DNA from: a bacterium
GTDB taxonomy: Bacteria; Moduliflexota; Moduliflexia; Moduliflexales; JAUQPW01
Direction of reading: 5' to 3'
NCBI GenBank assembly: GCA_030550175.1
Contig: JAUQPW010000028.1
Location: 1-53,746, forward strand
Length of the DNA stretch: 53,746 nucleotides
Within the stretch, counting starts at the first letter, position 1; every line of letters begins with the position of its first letter. The position numbers were made by a program, and so were the translations under genes. Under the pieces are notes generated by a model that saw only the letters and a list, made by a program, of their open reading frames with translations, was not told the origin of the DNA and did no database searches. This document shows positions 6,739-15,466 of this stretch, piece after piece.

Positions 6739-9447
6739 ATGCAATGGGTGAGCAAAAAACACGTATTATCTTCCTATGGGATTCTCCTTCTGCTTCTTTT
6801 TCTTATTTCGCTTCGGATCATCCACTTAACTGCAGACCCCCCGGCCAACTTAGATTGGAGCGGCGGGGTTTTCTTTGATGAGGGGATGTTGGCCCACGGA
6901 GCCCGAAATAAAATTCTCTTCGGTCGGTGGGATCTCGATGAATGGAATGATTTTTATATTAGCCCTATCCTGGCCTACGTTAAATGGCTGGTTTTCTATA
7001 TGGCGGGTGTTGGAATAGCCCAGGTACGTCTGGTCCCTTTGTTTTTCAGTAGCCTGAGCCTTATCTTCTTTTATCTGACCTTTAAGGAAAGTTTCGATCG
7101 AAAAGTAGCTTCCCTGGCTTTATTTCTCCTGGGCTTTAACTATCTCTTCCTCATGTTTAACCGCCCCGGGCTTACAGAGACCTCCGTGGTTTTTTTTATG
7201 ATTCTGTCGGCGTATTTCTGGCAGAGAGGCTGGAACCAGGTGAGGCGGGGAGAGACCGAAACACAAAATCCCTCTCCACAACCGGGTTCGACGAACTCAT
7301 TTCCGGGTTTTCGTATCTCCGTATCCCAGAATAGAGTATCTTTGATCTATTTCTTCCTCTCCGGAGTTAGTTGCTTTACCGCCTATATTTTCAAAAATCT
7401 CCCTTATCTTCTACCTGTTCCCCTCCTGGCAACGCTTCTTTCTTTTCATATTCTCCCACAACCCCCCCTCTCCGGGTCTTCATATTCCCGTACTCCCCTG
7501 TCTTCTTATCTTCGTATCCTTATCTCTCTTTTGCTGGGAATGTTGGTTCCTTTTCTTATCTGGTATACTTTCTTTTATCTCCGCTACTTCCCCTCCATCC
7601 ATCAGGCCATGAGCTATTATAAGCAACAATCGGCACCCCGATCCCTCGACCAGATGCTTTTTAATATCTCCCATCTTCCTTTCTTTGATTATTTCATGAA
7701 AACACCCGTCGAGCTTTTTCTTTCCTTTGCCTGTATAGGCTATTTTATCTATCTTTTTTTCCATAACCATCAGCAAACAACCCCGGACAAAGAACCGACA
7801 GCAGATAACCGACGGCTTCATCCCATCGATCTTTTCATGCTTTGCTGGTATCTCACGCACTTTTTTCTCTTTGCGGTAATAACTTATCGTCCCGTACGTT
7901 ATTATGTTCCCATCATTCCTCCTATGTGCGCCTTGGCTGCACGAGCCATGATGGCCTGGGGAGGATTGAGATCCTGGAGGGTCCAAAAACGATTATCCCT
8001 TGGATCGACACCCTTTTTGTTCTTCTGGTTGACCGTGTTCTTGAGTTATGGAGTGATCCCTCTTCTTTATCGGTTCGCTCGAGTCTTTTCTCTGGAGCTT
8101 CCCGATTTAACCTGGAAGCGAGGATTGGGGATTTCTGCGCTGATCTCCGTAATTTTCATCGGGATGATGGCCTCGATTTTTAAGAGATGGGACGGACAGA
8201 GTGGGACTCTTCCTTATGGGGTCTTTTTCACGGGATTTCTACTGTTACCCCTGGTGGCTACAATTTTTATCAACGGTTATCAGTATTATGAGTGGGCAGC
8301 TTATCCTCAATATACCGTTCGGGATATTTCCCGGGAGTTGGGAAATAGACTGCAAAATGCCTTTATCGCCGGATTGGGAGCTCCCACCATCTGCCTGGAA
8401 AACAAACATCGGGCCATCCATGTCTACGAAAACTTTTTTAACTATCGAAACACGTTTGATCGTTATCCCATAACTCATCTTTTCATGGGAGCCTATAACC
8501 AGGAGGTTAAGTTCTACTACCGACAATTCTTTCCGCAAATGCAAAAGGCCGTTCTAGAAAAAGTCTATCCCATCAAGGATTCCCATTTTTACTTTTACTC
8601 TTTGGTAGAACCCTCCATCGAAAAGATCAGGATCTCTGAGGAAAAAGACCCAGCGGGGGAGAACGGGGAAATAGAAAAAGGGGAACTTTCTCTTTCGCCT
8701 ACCCGTCCTCTGAATGTTACTTTATTTGTCCGAAACAACGAGTATACCAATCAGCGAGATGTAAAAATCGGTTGGGTTTTACATCCTGTTCCTTTAAAAC
8801 CTGAAGAGGGCTTGTCGAACCCTCTAGGTCTGGAAAATCCTTCAGGCTCAGGAGATATAGTTGCTTTAGCATCTTCTCCAATTTCTCTTCAACCCGGTGA
8901 AATCGGTCAGGTTACCCTATCCAGGGAAGTAACCCCGGGCTCTTATAACCTCCTGGCCTTTACTTTACCGTCCTATGAAAATATATTCGAAGCTGAATAT
9001 CTGGATCATCGGATCGGACAAAAACAGGAAGATCCTGAGGCCTATAACGGGATCGCCTGGAAGGTTTCCAAAACCGGTCGGGATAGGAATTATGCGGTTT
9101 TCGGCCCCTATCTCAGATATCCATCGGGATACCTTAAAGTTGCTTTTCGATTGAAAACTTCCGATAATACAGAAGATTTACCCATTGCCCGAATCGACGT
9201 AGCCTCGGAGATGGGAAGGGAGGCCCTGGCTATTCGGGATCTCCAGGGGGGGGATTTTAAAGCTCCGGGGACCTATGAAGAATTTGAATTGTTCTGTTAC
9301 TTAGAAGATCTTGAGAAGTTGGAATTTCGGGTACTTTCCCATGGCCAGGCGGATATCTGGATCGATCGAATTCGAGTTGAGTTTACTAGAGGATTGTGGT
9401 ATGGGCAACCTGTTATCATCAATAAGCTAGTGAGTGGCAGGCAGTGA
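6739..9447 (+). CDS. Large membrane glycosyltransferase (GT-C, family 39-like) with C-terminal beta-sandwich module
   Basis: About 902 residues from the ATG at 6739 (a TTG at 6724 would add five). The first periplasmic loop carries FFDEGMLAHGARN (about residues 45-57), the acidic GT-C motif of ArnT/PMT-like enzymes. About ten membrane segments follow. The soluble tail has an Ig-like stretch (about 655-755) and a carbohydrate-binding-like module starting QEDPEAYNG (about 763) and ending IWIDRIRVEF. The tail is shared with the gene at 11071. Such enzymes move a sugar from a polyprenyl-phosphate donor to a periplasmic acceptor. Several loops contain low-complexity insertions derived from dispersed repeats (7240-7335, 7450-7520, 8806-8824). 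Confidence 0.75.
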   Translation: MQWVSKKHVLSSYGILLLLLFLISLRIIHLTADPPANLDWSGGVFFDEGMLAHGARNKILFGRWDLDEWNDFYISPILAYVKWLVFYMAGVGIAQVRLVPLFFSSLSLIFFYLTFKESFDRKVASLALFLLGFNYLFLMFNRPGLTETSVVFFMILSAYFWQRGWNQVRRGETETQNPSPQPGSTNSFPGFRISVSQNRVSLIYFFLSGVSCFTAYIFKNLPYLLPVPLLATLLSFHILPQPPLSGSSYSRTPLSSYLRILISLLLGMLVPFLIWYTFFYLRYFPSIHQAMSYYKQQSAPRSLDQMLFNISHLPFFDYFMKTPVELFLSFACIGYFIYLFFHNHQQTTPDKEPTADNRRLHPIDLFMLCWYLTHFFLFAVITYRPVRYYVPIIPPMCALAARAMMAWGGLRSWRVQKRLSLGSTPFLFFWLTVFLSYGVIPLLYRFARVFSLELPDLTWKRGLGISALISVIFIGMMASIFKRWDGQSGTLPYGVFFTGFLLLPLVATIFINGYQYYEWAAYPQYTVRDISRELGNRLQNAFIAGLGAPTICLENKHRAIHVYENFFNYRNTFDRYPITHLFMGAYNQEVKFYYRQFFPQMQKAVLEKVYPIKDSHFYFYSLVEPSIEKIRISEEKDPAGENGEIEKGELSLSPTRPLNVTLFVRNNEYTNQRDVKIGWVLHPVPLKPEEGLSNPLGLENPSGSGDIVALASSPISLQPGEIGQVTLSREVTPGSYNLLAFTLPSYENIFEAEYLDHRIGQKQEDPEAYNGIAWKVSKTGRDRNYAVFGPYLRYPSGYLKVAFRLKTSDNTEDLPIARIDVASEMGREALAIRDLQGGDFKAPGTYEEFELFCYLEDLEKLEFRVLSHGQADIWIDRIRVEFTRGLWYGQPVIINKLVSGRQ

Positions 9448-9465
9448 GTGGTTCCTTCCCTAACC

Positions 9466-9570
9466 CCCTTAACCCCTTCCCGAAGCGGGAAGGAGAATTC
9501 AGGGATTGCCCGGGTCTCAACTCCTCCCTTCCCTCACAGGGAAGGGGAGTTGGAGGGGGTCGGATCCAAA
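9466..9570. repeat. Intergenic palindromic repeat cluster
   Basis: The 244-base gap between the two glycan genes contains CCCTTCCCG/CGGGAAGG and CCCTTCCCTC/GAAGGGGAG inverted arms plus GGAGTTGGAGGGGG. A third small repeat, GAACGGTTCGCCACC, follows at 9600. It has no ribosome site or recognisable protein. Confidence 0.6.
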
Positions 9571-9691
9571 AACTCTACCTCAGAAAGGAGAGAAGGATGG
9601 GAACGGTTCGCCACCCCCTATCGCCGTTCGCCGAGGTGAAGGATAAGCTGTTCATTTTAAGCTGATCTGAAATCTGGAATTTGGAAGTCCT

Positions 9692-11056
9692 ATGAATAAA
9701 CTCTCTTCAAAAAGTGTCGTCATTGTGGGCGCAGGAGTAGCCGGCTTGACCTTAGGGTACCTCCTTAAAAAGGAGGGATGGGAGGTTACCGTTATTGAGC
9801 GCGATAAAACCGTAGGAGGGCTTGCACGATCCTTTCAGTACGATGATTTTATCTTTGACATAGGGCCTAAACGCTTTCATACCGATGATAAAGAAGTTCT
9901 TGCTTTTCTCCACGAGATCTTGCAGGGCGATCACCTGATCGTAACCCGGGCCAGTAGTGTCTATATGTTCGGTAAATACTTTGACTGGCCTCTAAATTCC
10001 AAGGCTTTATTTAAACTCCCCCCTTCGATTATGATCCGGTCTTTTATCGATCTGATTCGAAAACGTGAAGCACAGAATAACGATTCCTTTTCTGAATATA
10101 CCCGGTCCCGTTATGGAGAAACCCTCTATCGTTTGTTTTTTAAGCCCTACACGGAAAAGTTCTTGCGGATTCCCTGTGAACAGGTCCATGTAGACTGGGC
10201 TAAGACCGGTATCAATCGAGCGGTAATCGACAAACGGGTTAAATCAGAGTCCTTATTGGATCTGGTAAAAACGGTTTTATTGCCTGCACCGGTTAAAACG
10301 GAATTTATCTATCCGAGCTATGGCGGATTTGGTACTTTCTGTAAAAAGTTAGAGGCTAGACTCCGTGAAATGGGCGGGAAGATCCTTCTCCAGACGACGG
10401 TTTCTCAACTGAATATACAAGACCATATGATCTCTGAGGTTCTCTTGACGGATGGGACCCGGCTACGGCCTGATTATGTAGTATGGAGTGGAAATCTATT
10501 GAATTTAGCTCAACTTCTGTCCCAACCTGCTCCGAGGATTAAGTACCTTTCCACCATCTGTTATAACATCAAAATGAAGGGAGATCCCCTCCAACGAGCC
10601 CAGTGGATTTATTATGGTGGGGCGGATCTCCGTATGAGTCGGGTCTCGATTACCAGGGAAATGGCCTCTTATATGGCTCCAGAAGGAATGTCTGGACTCT
10701 GTGTGGAGGTAACCTGCCTGGAAGGAGATGAAGTATGGAAAACTCCGGAAAATCTGGTCCCACAGATCCTTCTGGATCTGGCTCGGGTTAAACTCATTTC
10801 CGGTGTAGACTGTATCTTCGGTGTACATATCGAGCGGATTCGGGATAGTTATCCCATCTATGACCTCGATTATCGGAAGAACTTCTCCCAGGCAGCCAGG
10901 ATTGCCAAACCCTTCAAGAATCTAAAGCTTTTAGGAAGAACCGGCGCCTTTTGGTATAACAACTCGGATCATTCCATGAAAATGTCGATGGATATGGCAA
11001 GACATCTTTCTTACGGACATGCAATGGCCGAGAAAGATGAATACTTTAAGGCCTGA
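9692..11056 (+). CDS. FAD-dependent amine-oxidase-fold protein, UDP-galactopyranose-mutase/protoporphyrinogen-oxidase-like
   Basis: 454 residues. The N-terminal Rossmann motif VVIVGAGVAGLTLGYLL is followed by VIERDKTVGGLARS (FAD ribityl and phosphate contacts) and GPKRFHTDD. A later segment, SYGGFGTFCKKLEARL, is typical of the NAD(P)-binding amine oxidase / PPOX-like family. The C-terminus has LLGRTGAFWYNNSDHSMKMS, the FAD-closing motif. Members located in glycan loci often act on sugars (UDP-galactopyranose-mutase-like) or lipids. The position between two GT-C transferases supports a role in the same pathway, but the substrate is unknown. The next gene starts 14 bases after its stop. Confidence 0.82.
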   Translation: MNKLSSKSVVIVGAGVAGLTLGYLLKKEGWEVTVIERDKTVGGLARSFQYDDFIFDIGPKRFHTDDKEVLAFLHEILQGDHLIVTRASSVYMFGKYFDWPLNSKALFKLPPSIMIRSFIDLIRKREAQNNDSFSEYTRSRYGETLYRLFFKPYTEKFLRIPCEQVHVDWAKTGINRAVIDKRVKSESLLDLVKTVLLPAPVKTEFIYPSYGGFGTFCKKLEARLREMGGKILLQTTVSQLNIQDHMISEVLLTDGTRLRPDYVVWSGNLLNLAQLLSQPAPRIKYLSTICYNIKMKGDPLQRAQWIYYGGADLRMSRVSITREMASYMAPEGMSGLCVEVTCLEGDEVWKTPENLVPQILLDLARVKLISGVDCIFGVHIERIRDSYPIYDLDYRKNFSQAARIAKPFKNLKLLGRTGAFWYNNSDHSMKMSMDMARHLSYGHAMAEKDEYFKA

Positions 11057-11070
11057 TAGTTGAAACGATT

Positions 11071-14010
11071 ATGGAAACAGTACTCAAATTAATATCCTAT
11101 TTCGGCTTTTTCTTGCTGTTTTGTCTTCCTGGATTTCCCTTGGGATTATGGCTCTGTGGAAAAAATATAAAAAAACATCCTGAAGCCATTGCCTATGGTT
11201 TCCTTCTGGGCCATTTTCTAAGCTCCGGTATCGCCATTGTTCTTATTTACCTGTTTGGTTTTTCCTCCTTATCAGTTTGGATCTTTATCGGTTTAGCTCT
11301 GGCCTGGCTGATTATCGGTTTTAAATACCTCCTGAGAGACAGATCGGGGGTGAGCCTGTCGAACCCAGCCGGGGGGGAGGAGGGACCTGGGTCCCCAGGC
11401 CATGAACTCCAAACACACGCTAAACTCCTCCTTAAAGCGTGGAACCGTCGGGCATATATTTCCTATGGAATACTCGTTGTAATAGCCCTAGTCCTGACCT
11501 TTGAGCCCTTTGCCAATCTTGGGAAGAAAACGCCTGCCGGATATGCCTATCGAAAATATTTCCTGGGAGATGTGGTGAAGCAGATGGTTATTACGGCCGA
11601 ACTCGTTAAAGGAGAAATCCCCCCGCAAAATCCCTGGTTTGCAGGGGAAACCCTTCACTACTATTGGCTTTATTTTATCCCTTCCGCCGCATTTTACCGT
11701 CTCACGGGAATGGAGATCTCTATCAAGGCCCTTACCGTACTACCTACCCTGTTTTCAGATGCCCTCTTCCTCTTCATGCTCCTTTCAACGCTTCGACTTT
11801 TTACCAAACGTGAGATCGTGCCGTTTTTGACCGTATTAATCGGAATTGTAGCTTATAGCTACGAGGCGATCTACTTATGGTGGGTGTTGGGAGGATCCTT
11901 TACAAGCTTTCTAGAGCAGGCCCGGGCTTATAATCTTGACGGACTCACCCGATGGCTCTGGGGAGAGCCTCAAATGGACGGACTTTTTCGCTCAATCCTG
12001 TATAGCCCCCAACATCTCCAATCCCTATCCATTCTCCTCGGAGTGATAACCATCCTTACACTGGGTCGGGTATTACAAAGTCCTTCTCTGGCCTTGACGA
12101 CCGGATTTATGGTTGGAGTCTCCGCAGGATACAGTTTATTTATCGGATTATTTATTACGCTATGGTACGGACTCTGTCTTGGAATACAATTGCTGTTGGG
12201 TAAAAAATTTAAAAAACAACTGCCTTTATTCCTTCTCAGCATGGGCATAGCGGGTCTTCTGGTGATCCTTTACTATAGCCTTGGAATGTTTATACGAGAC
12301 CCCAACACCGGGTTAATAATCCATGTGGGGAGAGCCTTGAAAAATTATGGCCCCCTGGTTTTCCTGATGAATTATGGCCCACCTTTTATCTTTGGAATCC
12401 TGGGTATTATCCTGGTCTGGAAGAGGAGCGGAAAGAGGGAAGACCGGGAAAATGGAAAAACAGAGGAGCCGATAAGTTCCTATTCCTCTGGTAGGGGCCC
12501 GGCAGTATTGTGGCCCTATGATCGGTCTCCTTTCTTGTTTCTTCTGCTTCTCCTTATTTTAACCATTACGGTCATCTCTACGGTAGCCCTTAAAGGATTT
12601 TTATCCGATGTAAGCTTAAAATTGGGTCTGGTACTTGTATCGACTCTCCTGATTTTCTCGGCTATTTCTTTAGAATTTCTCTATGAAAAATGGTCTCGAC
12701 CGGTTTTTTACTTCTGGGTTGGTCTCATCAGTCTTCCGGCCCTTCTGACCGTTTTAATGGATCGGAGTCACCTGGCCGATATCTACAATACGAAGTTTAC
12801 CCATTATATCTCAGAAGAAGATATGCAGGCGGTAACCTGGATCAGGACCCAAGTTCCGGAGTTTGCAGTCGTTCAATCTTTACCTCCCGAATATAAGATT
12901 ACTTACCTTACCCTCGTACCCATGTTGGGTCAGCGAAGAACGGCCGTATCCGATTGGTTCTACTCCCGTATCTTTCAAATCTCTCAGACTAAAGTCGATC
13001 ATCGGCAGAAAGATATTTCCCGCTTGTTTGAAACCAACAGCCTGGTTGAAGCCCAGGAAATCTTAAAAAGATATCAGATCAGTTATATTTATGTAGGAGA
13101 ATGGGAAAAATCCTCCTATCCCTTTGGAGTTCAAAAGTTTTACCACTTTCCTAAACTGTTTGAGAAGGTTTACAGTAATTCTAAAGTGGATATTTTTAAG
13201 GTCCGTTCCTATGAGCTGGAACTGGTAACCCTGAATATGAAAACCCCTCTTCCCATTCAAGCAAAGGAAGATCAAACCGCCCTGGTAGTTTTGAAAAATC
13301 AGGATAGCCTCCAATCGCATATGTTAAGTATTCAGGCTGAAGTAGTTCCCAAAGAAACTTCGTCTTTGCCTGATGAAACCCCCTCTATAAACGGTCAGCA
13401 GGTGACGGTCCAACTGGATAGTGGAGAAGAAAAATCGGTCTCGATTCCCCTTCCTGCTCCGAATCATCCAGGAGTTTATACACTTATTCTACAGGCTACT
13501 CAACCCGGAGATGAAGAAGATAACCGAGAGACCTTCTCCGTGGAAGCAGAGTCGGTAAAGGGTAATCTCGGTAAGATTCAAGAGGATCCCGAAGCTTCCG
13601 GAGGAAAGGCGGTATTTATAGGAGCCGAACCGGGGTCTTCCGGAACCTGGACTTTTCTCCTCAACCGAAAGTTCCTTCCAGGAGATTACGTGTTGAGTCT
13701 TCGGGTAAAGGCAGAGAGTAATCAGCTCGCCGATAAAATTTTTACCTGGGAAGTGATTGCCAATCATCAGGAGAATCAAGAACAGTTAGAGGTTATGGGA
13801 ACGGCCTTTCAGGAACCGGATATGTATCAAAATTTTAATTTAAATTTTCACCTGACCGAAGCGGATACTTTTAAATTTCGGATTCGCTATCATGGTAAAA
13901 TCGGTATCTGGATAGATAACATTTCGTTTATCTATCATAGGAAGAATCCCGGATTCTTACTGGCCAGAAAGGTTTATCCTGTCGGTATCCAGGTAGAAAA
14001 ACCGGAATAG
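11071..14010 (+). CDS. Very large membrane glycosyltransferase-like protein (DUF2298/YYY-like GT-C) with the shared C-terminal module
   Basis: 979 residues and about twelve membrane segments. After the third segment a periplasmic loop reads VVKQMVITAELVKGEIPPQN, then PWFAGETLHYYWLYF. This resembles the PP-x-x-PW-x-x-G-x-x-x-x-YY motif of DUF2298 (YYY) membrane proteins, a probable GT-C family. The tail has an Ig-like region (about 725-830) and a module from IQEDPEASGGKA (about 835) to IWIDNISF (about 945), matching the tail of the gene at 6739. Two linkers, at 11341-11410 and 12421-12535, look like in-frame repeat insertions. Its role in exporting or assembling a glycan is inferred from fold and neighbours. 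Confidence 0.65.
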   Translation: METVLKLISYFGFFLLFCLPGFPLGLWLCGKNIKKHPEAIAYGFLLGHFLSSGIAIVLIYLFGFSSLSVWIFIGLALAWLIIGFKYLLRDRSGVSLSNPAGGEEGPGSPGHELQTHAKLLLKAWNRRAYISYGILVVIALVLTFEPFANLGKKTPAGYAYRKYFLGDVVKQMVITAELVKGEIPPQNPWFAGETLHYYWLYFIPSAAFYRLTGMEISIKALTVLPTLFSDALFLFMLLSTLRLFTKREIVPFLTVLIGIVAYSYEAIYLWWVLGGSFTSFLEQARAYNLDGLTRWLWGEPQMDGLFRSILYSPQHLQSLSILLGVITILTLGRVLQSPSLALTTGFMVGVSAGYSLFIGLFITLWYGLCLGIQLLLGKKFKKQLPLFLLSMGIAGLLVILYYSLGMFIRDPNTGLIIHVGRALKNYGPLVFLMNYGPPFIFGILGIILVWKRSGKREDRENGKTEEPISSYSSGRGPAVLWPYDRSPFLFLLLLLILTITVISTVALKGFLSDVSLKLGLVLVSTLLIFSAISLEFLYEKWSRPVFYFWVGLISLPALLTVLMDRSHLADIYNTKFTHYISEEDMQAVTWIRTQVPEFAVVQSLPPEYKITYLTLVPMLGQRRTAVSDWFYSRIFQISQTKVDHRQKDISRLFETNSLVEAQEILKRYQISYIYVGEWEKSSYPFGVQKFYHFPKLFEKVYSNSKVDIFKVRSYELELVTLNMKTPLPIQAKEDQTALVVLKNQDSLQSHMLSIQAEVVPKETSSLPDETPSINGQQVTVQLDSGEEKSVSIPLPAPNHPGVYTLILQATQPGDEEDNRETFSVEAESVKGNLGKIQEDPEASGGKAVFIGAEPGSSGTWTFLLNRKFLPGDYVLSLRVKAESNQLADKIFTWEVIANHQENQEQLEVMGTAFQEPDMYQNFNLNFHLTEADTFKFRIRYHGKIGIWIDNISFIYHRKNPGFLLARKVYPVGIQVEKPE

Positions 14011-14209
14011 GGTTCAAAGGAAAAGGATAAAAAATTTTTCTTGCTAAAAAGCATCTTTTTCTTTAATGTTATCTCAGGACAAGGGTAATTTTGAGTAGTT
14101 CCCGATCCCGCACCTGGTTTACCACAAAGTAGTTTCCCCTGGAAGTCGTACCTCAGGTAGTTTCCTCGTCTTAAATTCTTCTCTATCGTAATAAAACCTT
14201 AAAAAGAAA

Positions 14210-14252
14210 AAAGGTAGCCCCTGAAGCCGATGCTTCAATGGGGGTGACCTTT
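14210..14252 (+). promoter_or_regulatory. Stable stem-loop before the small secreted protein gene
   Basis: AAAGGT (14210-14215) pairs with ACCTTT (14247-14252), CCCC (14218-14221) with GGGG (14241-14244), and TGAAGC (14222-14227) with GCTTCA (14232-14237) around a CGAT tetraloop. It ends 18 bases before the ATG at 14271. It could be a 5' stabiliser, attenuator or protein-binding site. No T run follows, so it is not an obvious terminator. Confidence 0.45.
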
Positions 14253-14270
14253 AAAAAGGTGGTTTAGGGT

Positions 14271-14600
14271 ATGATGAGGAAAGTGTTTATTCTCCTTCTG
14301 GCTTTAATAGTAACGACCGTTTGGATAGGAATGAATCAGACTGCTCGATCAGAGCAACCTTATCCGGCCCAGGCGGGTCAGAAACCTGAAGTCACAACCG
14401 GTACGGCCGGAAAATACGAAGGTGAACATGAGATGACGGGTACGATTATAAAAATTTACACCTCAGCCGATAAAAAGGATTTAGTAGACGTGCATACCGA
14501 TGCCGGTACCCTGACCCTACATTTTCCGGATGCTTCTAAAAACCTTCGAGAAGGTTCCAAAATTACAGTCCTTTTAGGATACAAAAAGGCGACTAAATAA
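14271..14600 (+). CDS. Small secreted protein with beta-barrel-like C-terminal part
   Basis: 109 residues. MMRKVFILLLALIVTTVWIG is a signal peptide with cleavage likely near TARSEQ. The mature part has a short Gly/Thr linker, then MTGTIIKIYTSADKKDLVDV and TLTLHFPDASKNLREGSKIT, ending in VLLGYKK. The alternating beta pattern (G-T-I-x-K-I ... L-x-x-G-x-K-I-T-V) suggests a small OB-like barrel as in periplasmic DUF families. I do not recognise a specific family. The ATG-ATG start follows AAAAAGGTGG and a stable hairpin. It is probably periplasmic or envelope-associated. Confidence 0.65.
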   Translation: MMRKVFILLLALIVTTVWIGMNQTARSEQPYPAQAGQKPEVTTGTAGKYEGEHEMTGTIIKIYTSADKKDLVDVHTDAGTLTLHFPDASKNLREGSKITVLLGYKKATK

Positions 14601-14640
14601 AGGTTTCATGGCCCGGATACCGGTTGAAAATCCTTCTGCC

Positions 14641-14787
14641 CTCACCCCCACACCCCTCTCCCGAGGCTTCGGGAGAGGGGTTACCTGGGAAGCTGACCTG
14701 AAGATCCACCGGCTCCCTTCTCCCGCAGCGTGGGAGAGGGGCCGGGGGTAAGGGCAAAGAACTACACAGAATTAACTTTACAAGGTA
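14641..14787. repeat. Double CCCCTCTCCC hairpin with TACCTTGTAAAGTT boundary
   Basis: A perfect 12-bp-arm hairpin, CCCCTCTCCCGA/TCGGGAGAGGGG (14653-14680), is followed by a second, CTTCTCCC/GGGAGAGG (about 14716-14740). GCCGGGGGTAAGGG and, at 14774-14787, AACTTTACAAGGTA come next. The last motif is the inverted form of the boundary at 493-506, so this is a second, inverted copy of the composite repeat with an extra hairpin. Confidence 0.8.
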
Positions 14788-14832
14788 GTACTCAAAAGAG
14801 AAATTTAATTAAGCAATATCTTCTTGATCCGG

Positions 14833-15291
14833 TCACCGAAGAGCCTGTCGGGCCAGATCCACATCGCGCTTGAGAGCGCTGATGTGGGGTCTTGTTGGAA
14901 GATATACAATCTCTATCGCATCACCGACCTGTACTGAGTGCCATAGATCGCTGCTAACCAAAGGACTATGTTGAAAGGTCTGTCCATCCGCAGTCTGGTA
15001 ACTATAAGTGAGGATATATGTGGTTTTACGCCGGTGGATAGTTCTTTTGTCCACGATGTGTGCAGTATGTGTCACCCCTTCCAGCGCAAGTTGTCGCATT
15101 TCCAGTCCACGTCGTACACCTCTCACTAGATTATAGACGAGCAGTCCAATCCCAACGAAGCCACTGAGAATAATCAGCCAGTTACTACTGATTATTCCCA
15201 TCAGGATTTGTAAGCCCAAAAAAACAAGCCCGAGTAATATAATCGACAGAAACAAACCAACTGCCAAGACGGTTGAGAGATGTTTGAACAT
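14833..15291 (-). CDS. DUF3592 domain membrane protein
   Basis: 152 residues from the ATG at 15291, chosen because GAGGAAGTAAAG precedes it; a TTG at 15342 would add 17 residues. Two adjacent membrane helices (about residues 8-30 and 36-58) are followed by a soluble DUF3592 domain. That domain contains HIVDKRTIHRRKTTYILTYS, YQTADGQTFQHSPLVS and the closing VGDAIEIVYLPTRPHISALK. DUF3592 proteins are small membrane proteins of unknown role. It is oriented against the preceding gene and separated from it by the double hairpin repeat. Confidence 0.85.
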   Translation of the reverse strand: MFKHLSTVLAVGLFLSIILLGLVFLGLQILMGIISSNWLIILSGFVGIGLLVYNLVRGVRRGLEMRQLALEGVTHTAHIVDKRTIHRRKTTYILTYSYQTADGQTFQHSPLVSSDLWHSVQVGDAIEIVYLPTRPHISALKRDVDLARQALR

Positions 15292-15466
15292 CTTTACTTC
15301 CTCAATCGTTTTGCTATCTTGTGGTGGGGAAACCGCCAACAAGTGTTTTCATTTGGCAATGGACGGCTAACGTAGGGGCGTTTCTTGTGGCGGTCCTTTT
15401 AGAAAACAACCCTTATAGAGAAAAATTTCTTTTTCCAGGCCTTGAACAGGGTCTTTTGATACGGTA

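Noticed and set aside
9444..9665. Overlapping open frames between the glycan genes
   Set aside because: Composed of palindromic repeat sequence, and no protein similarity.
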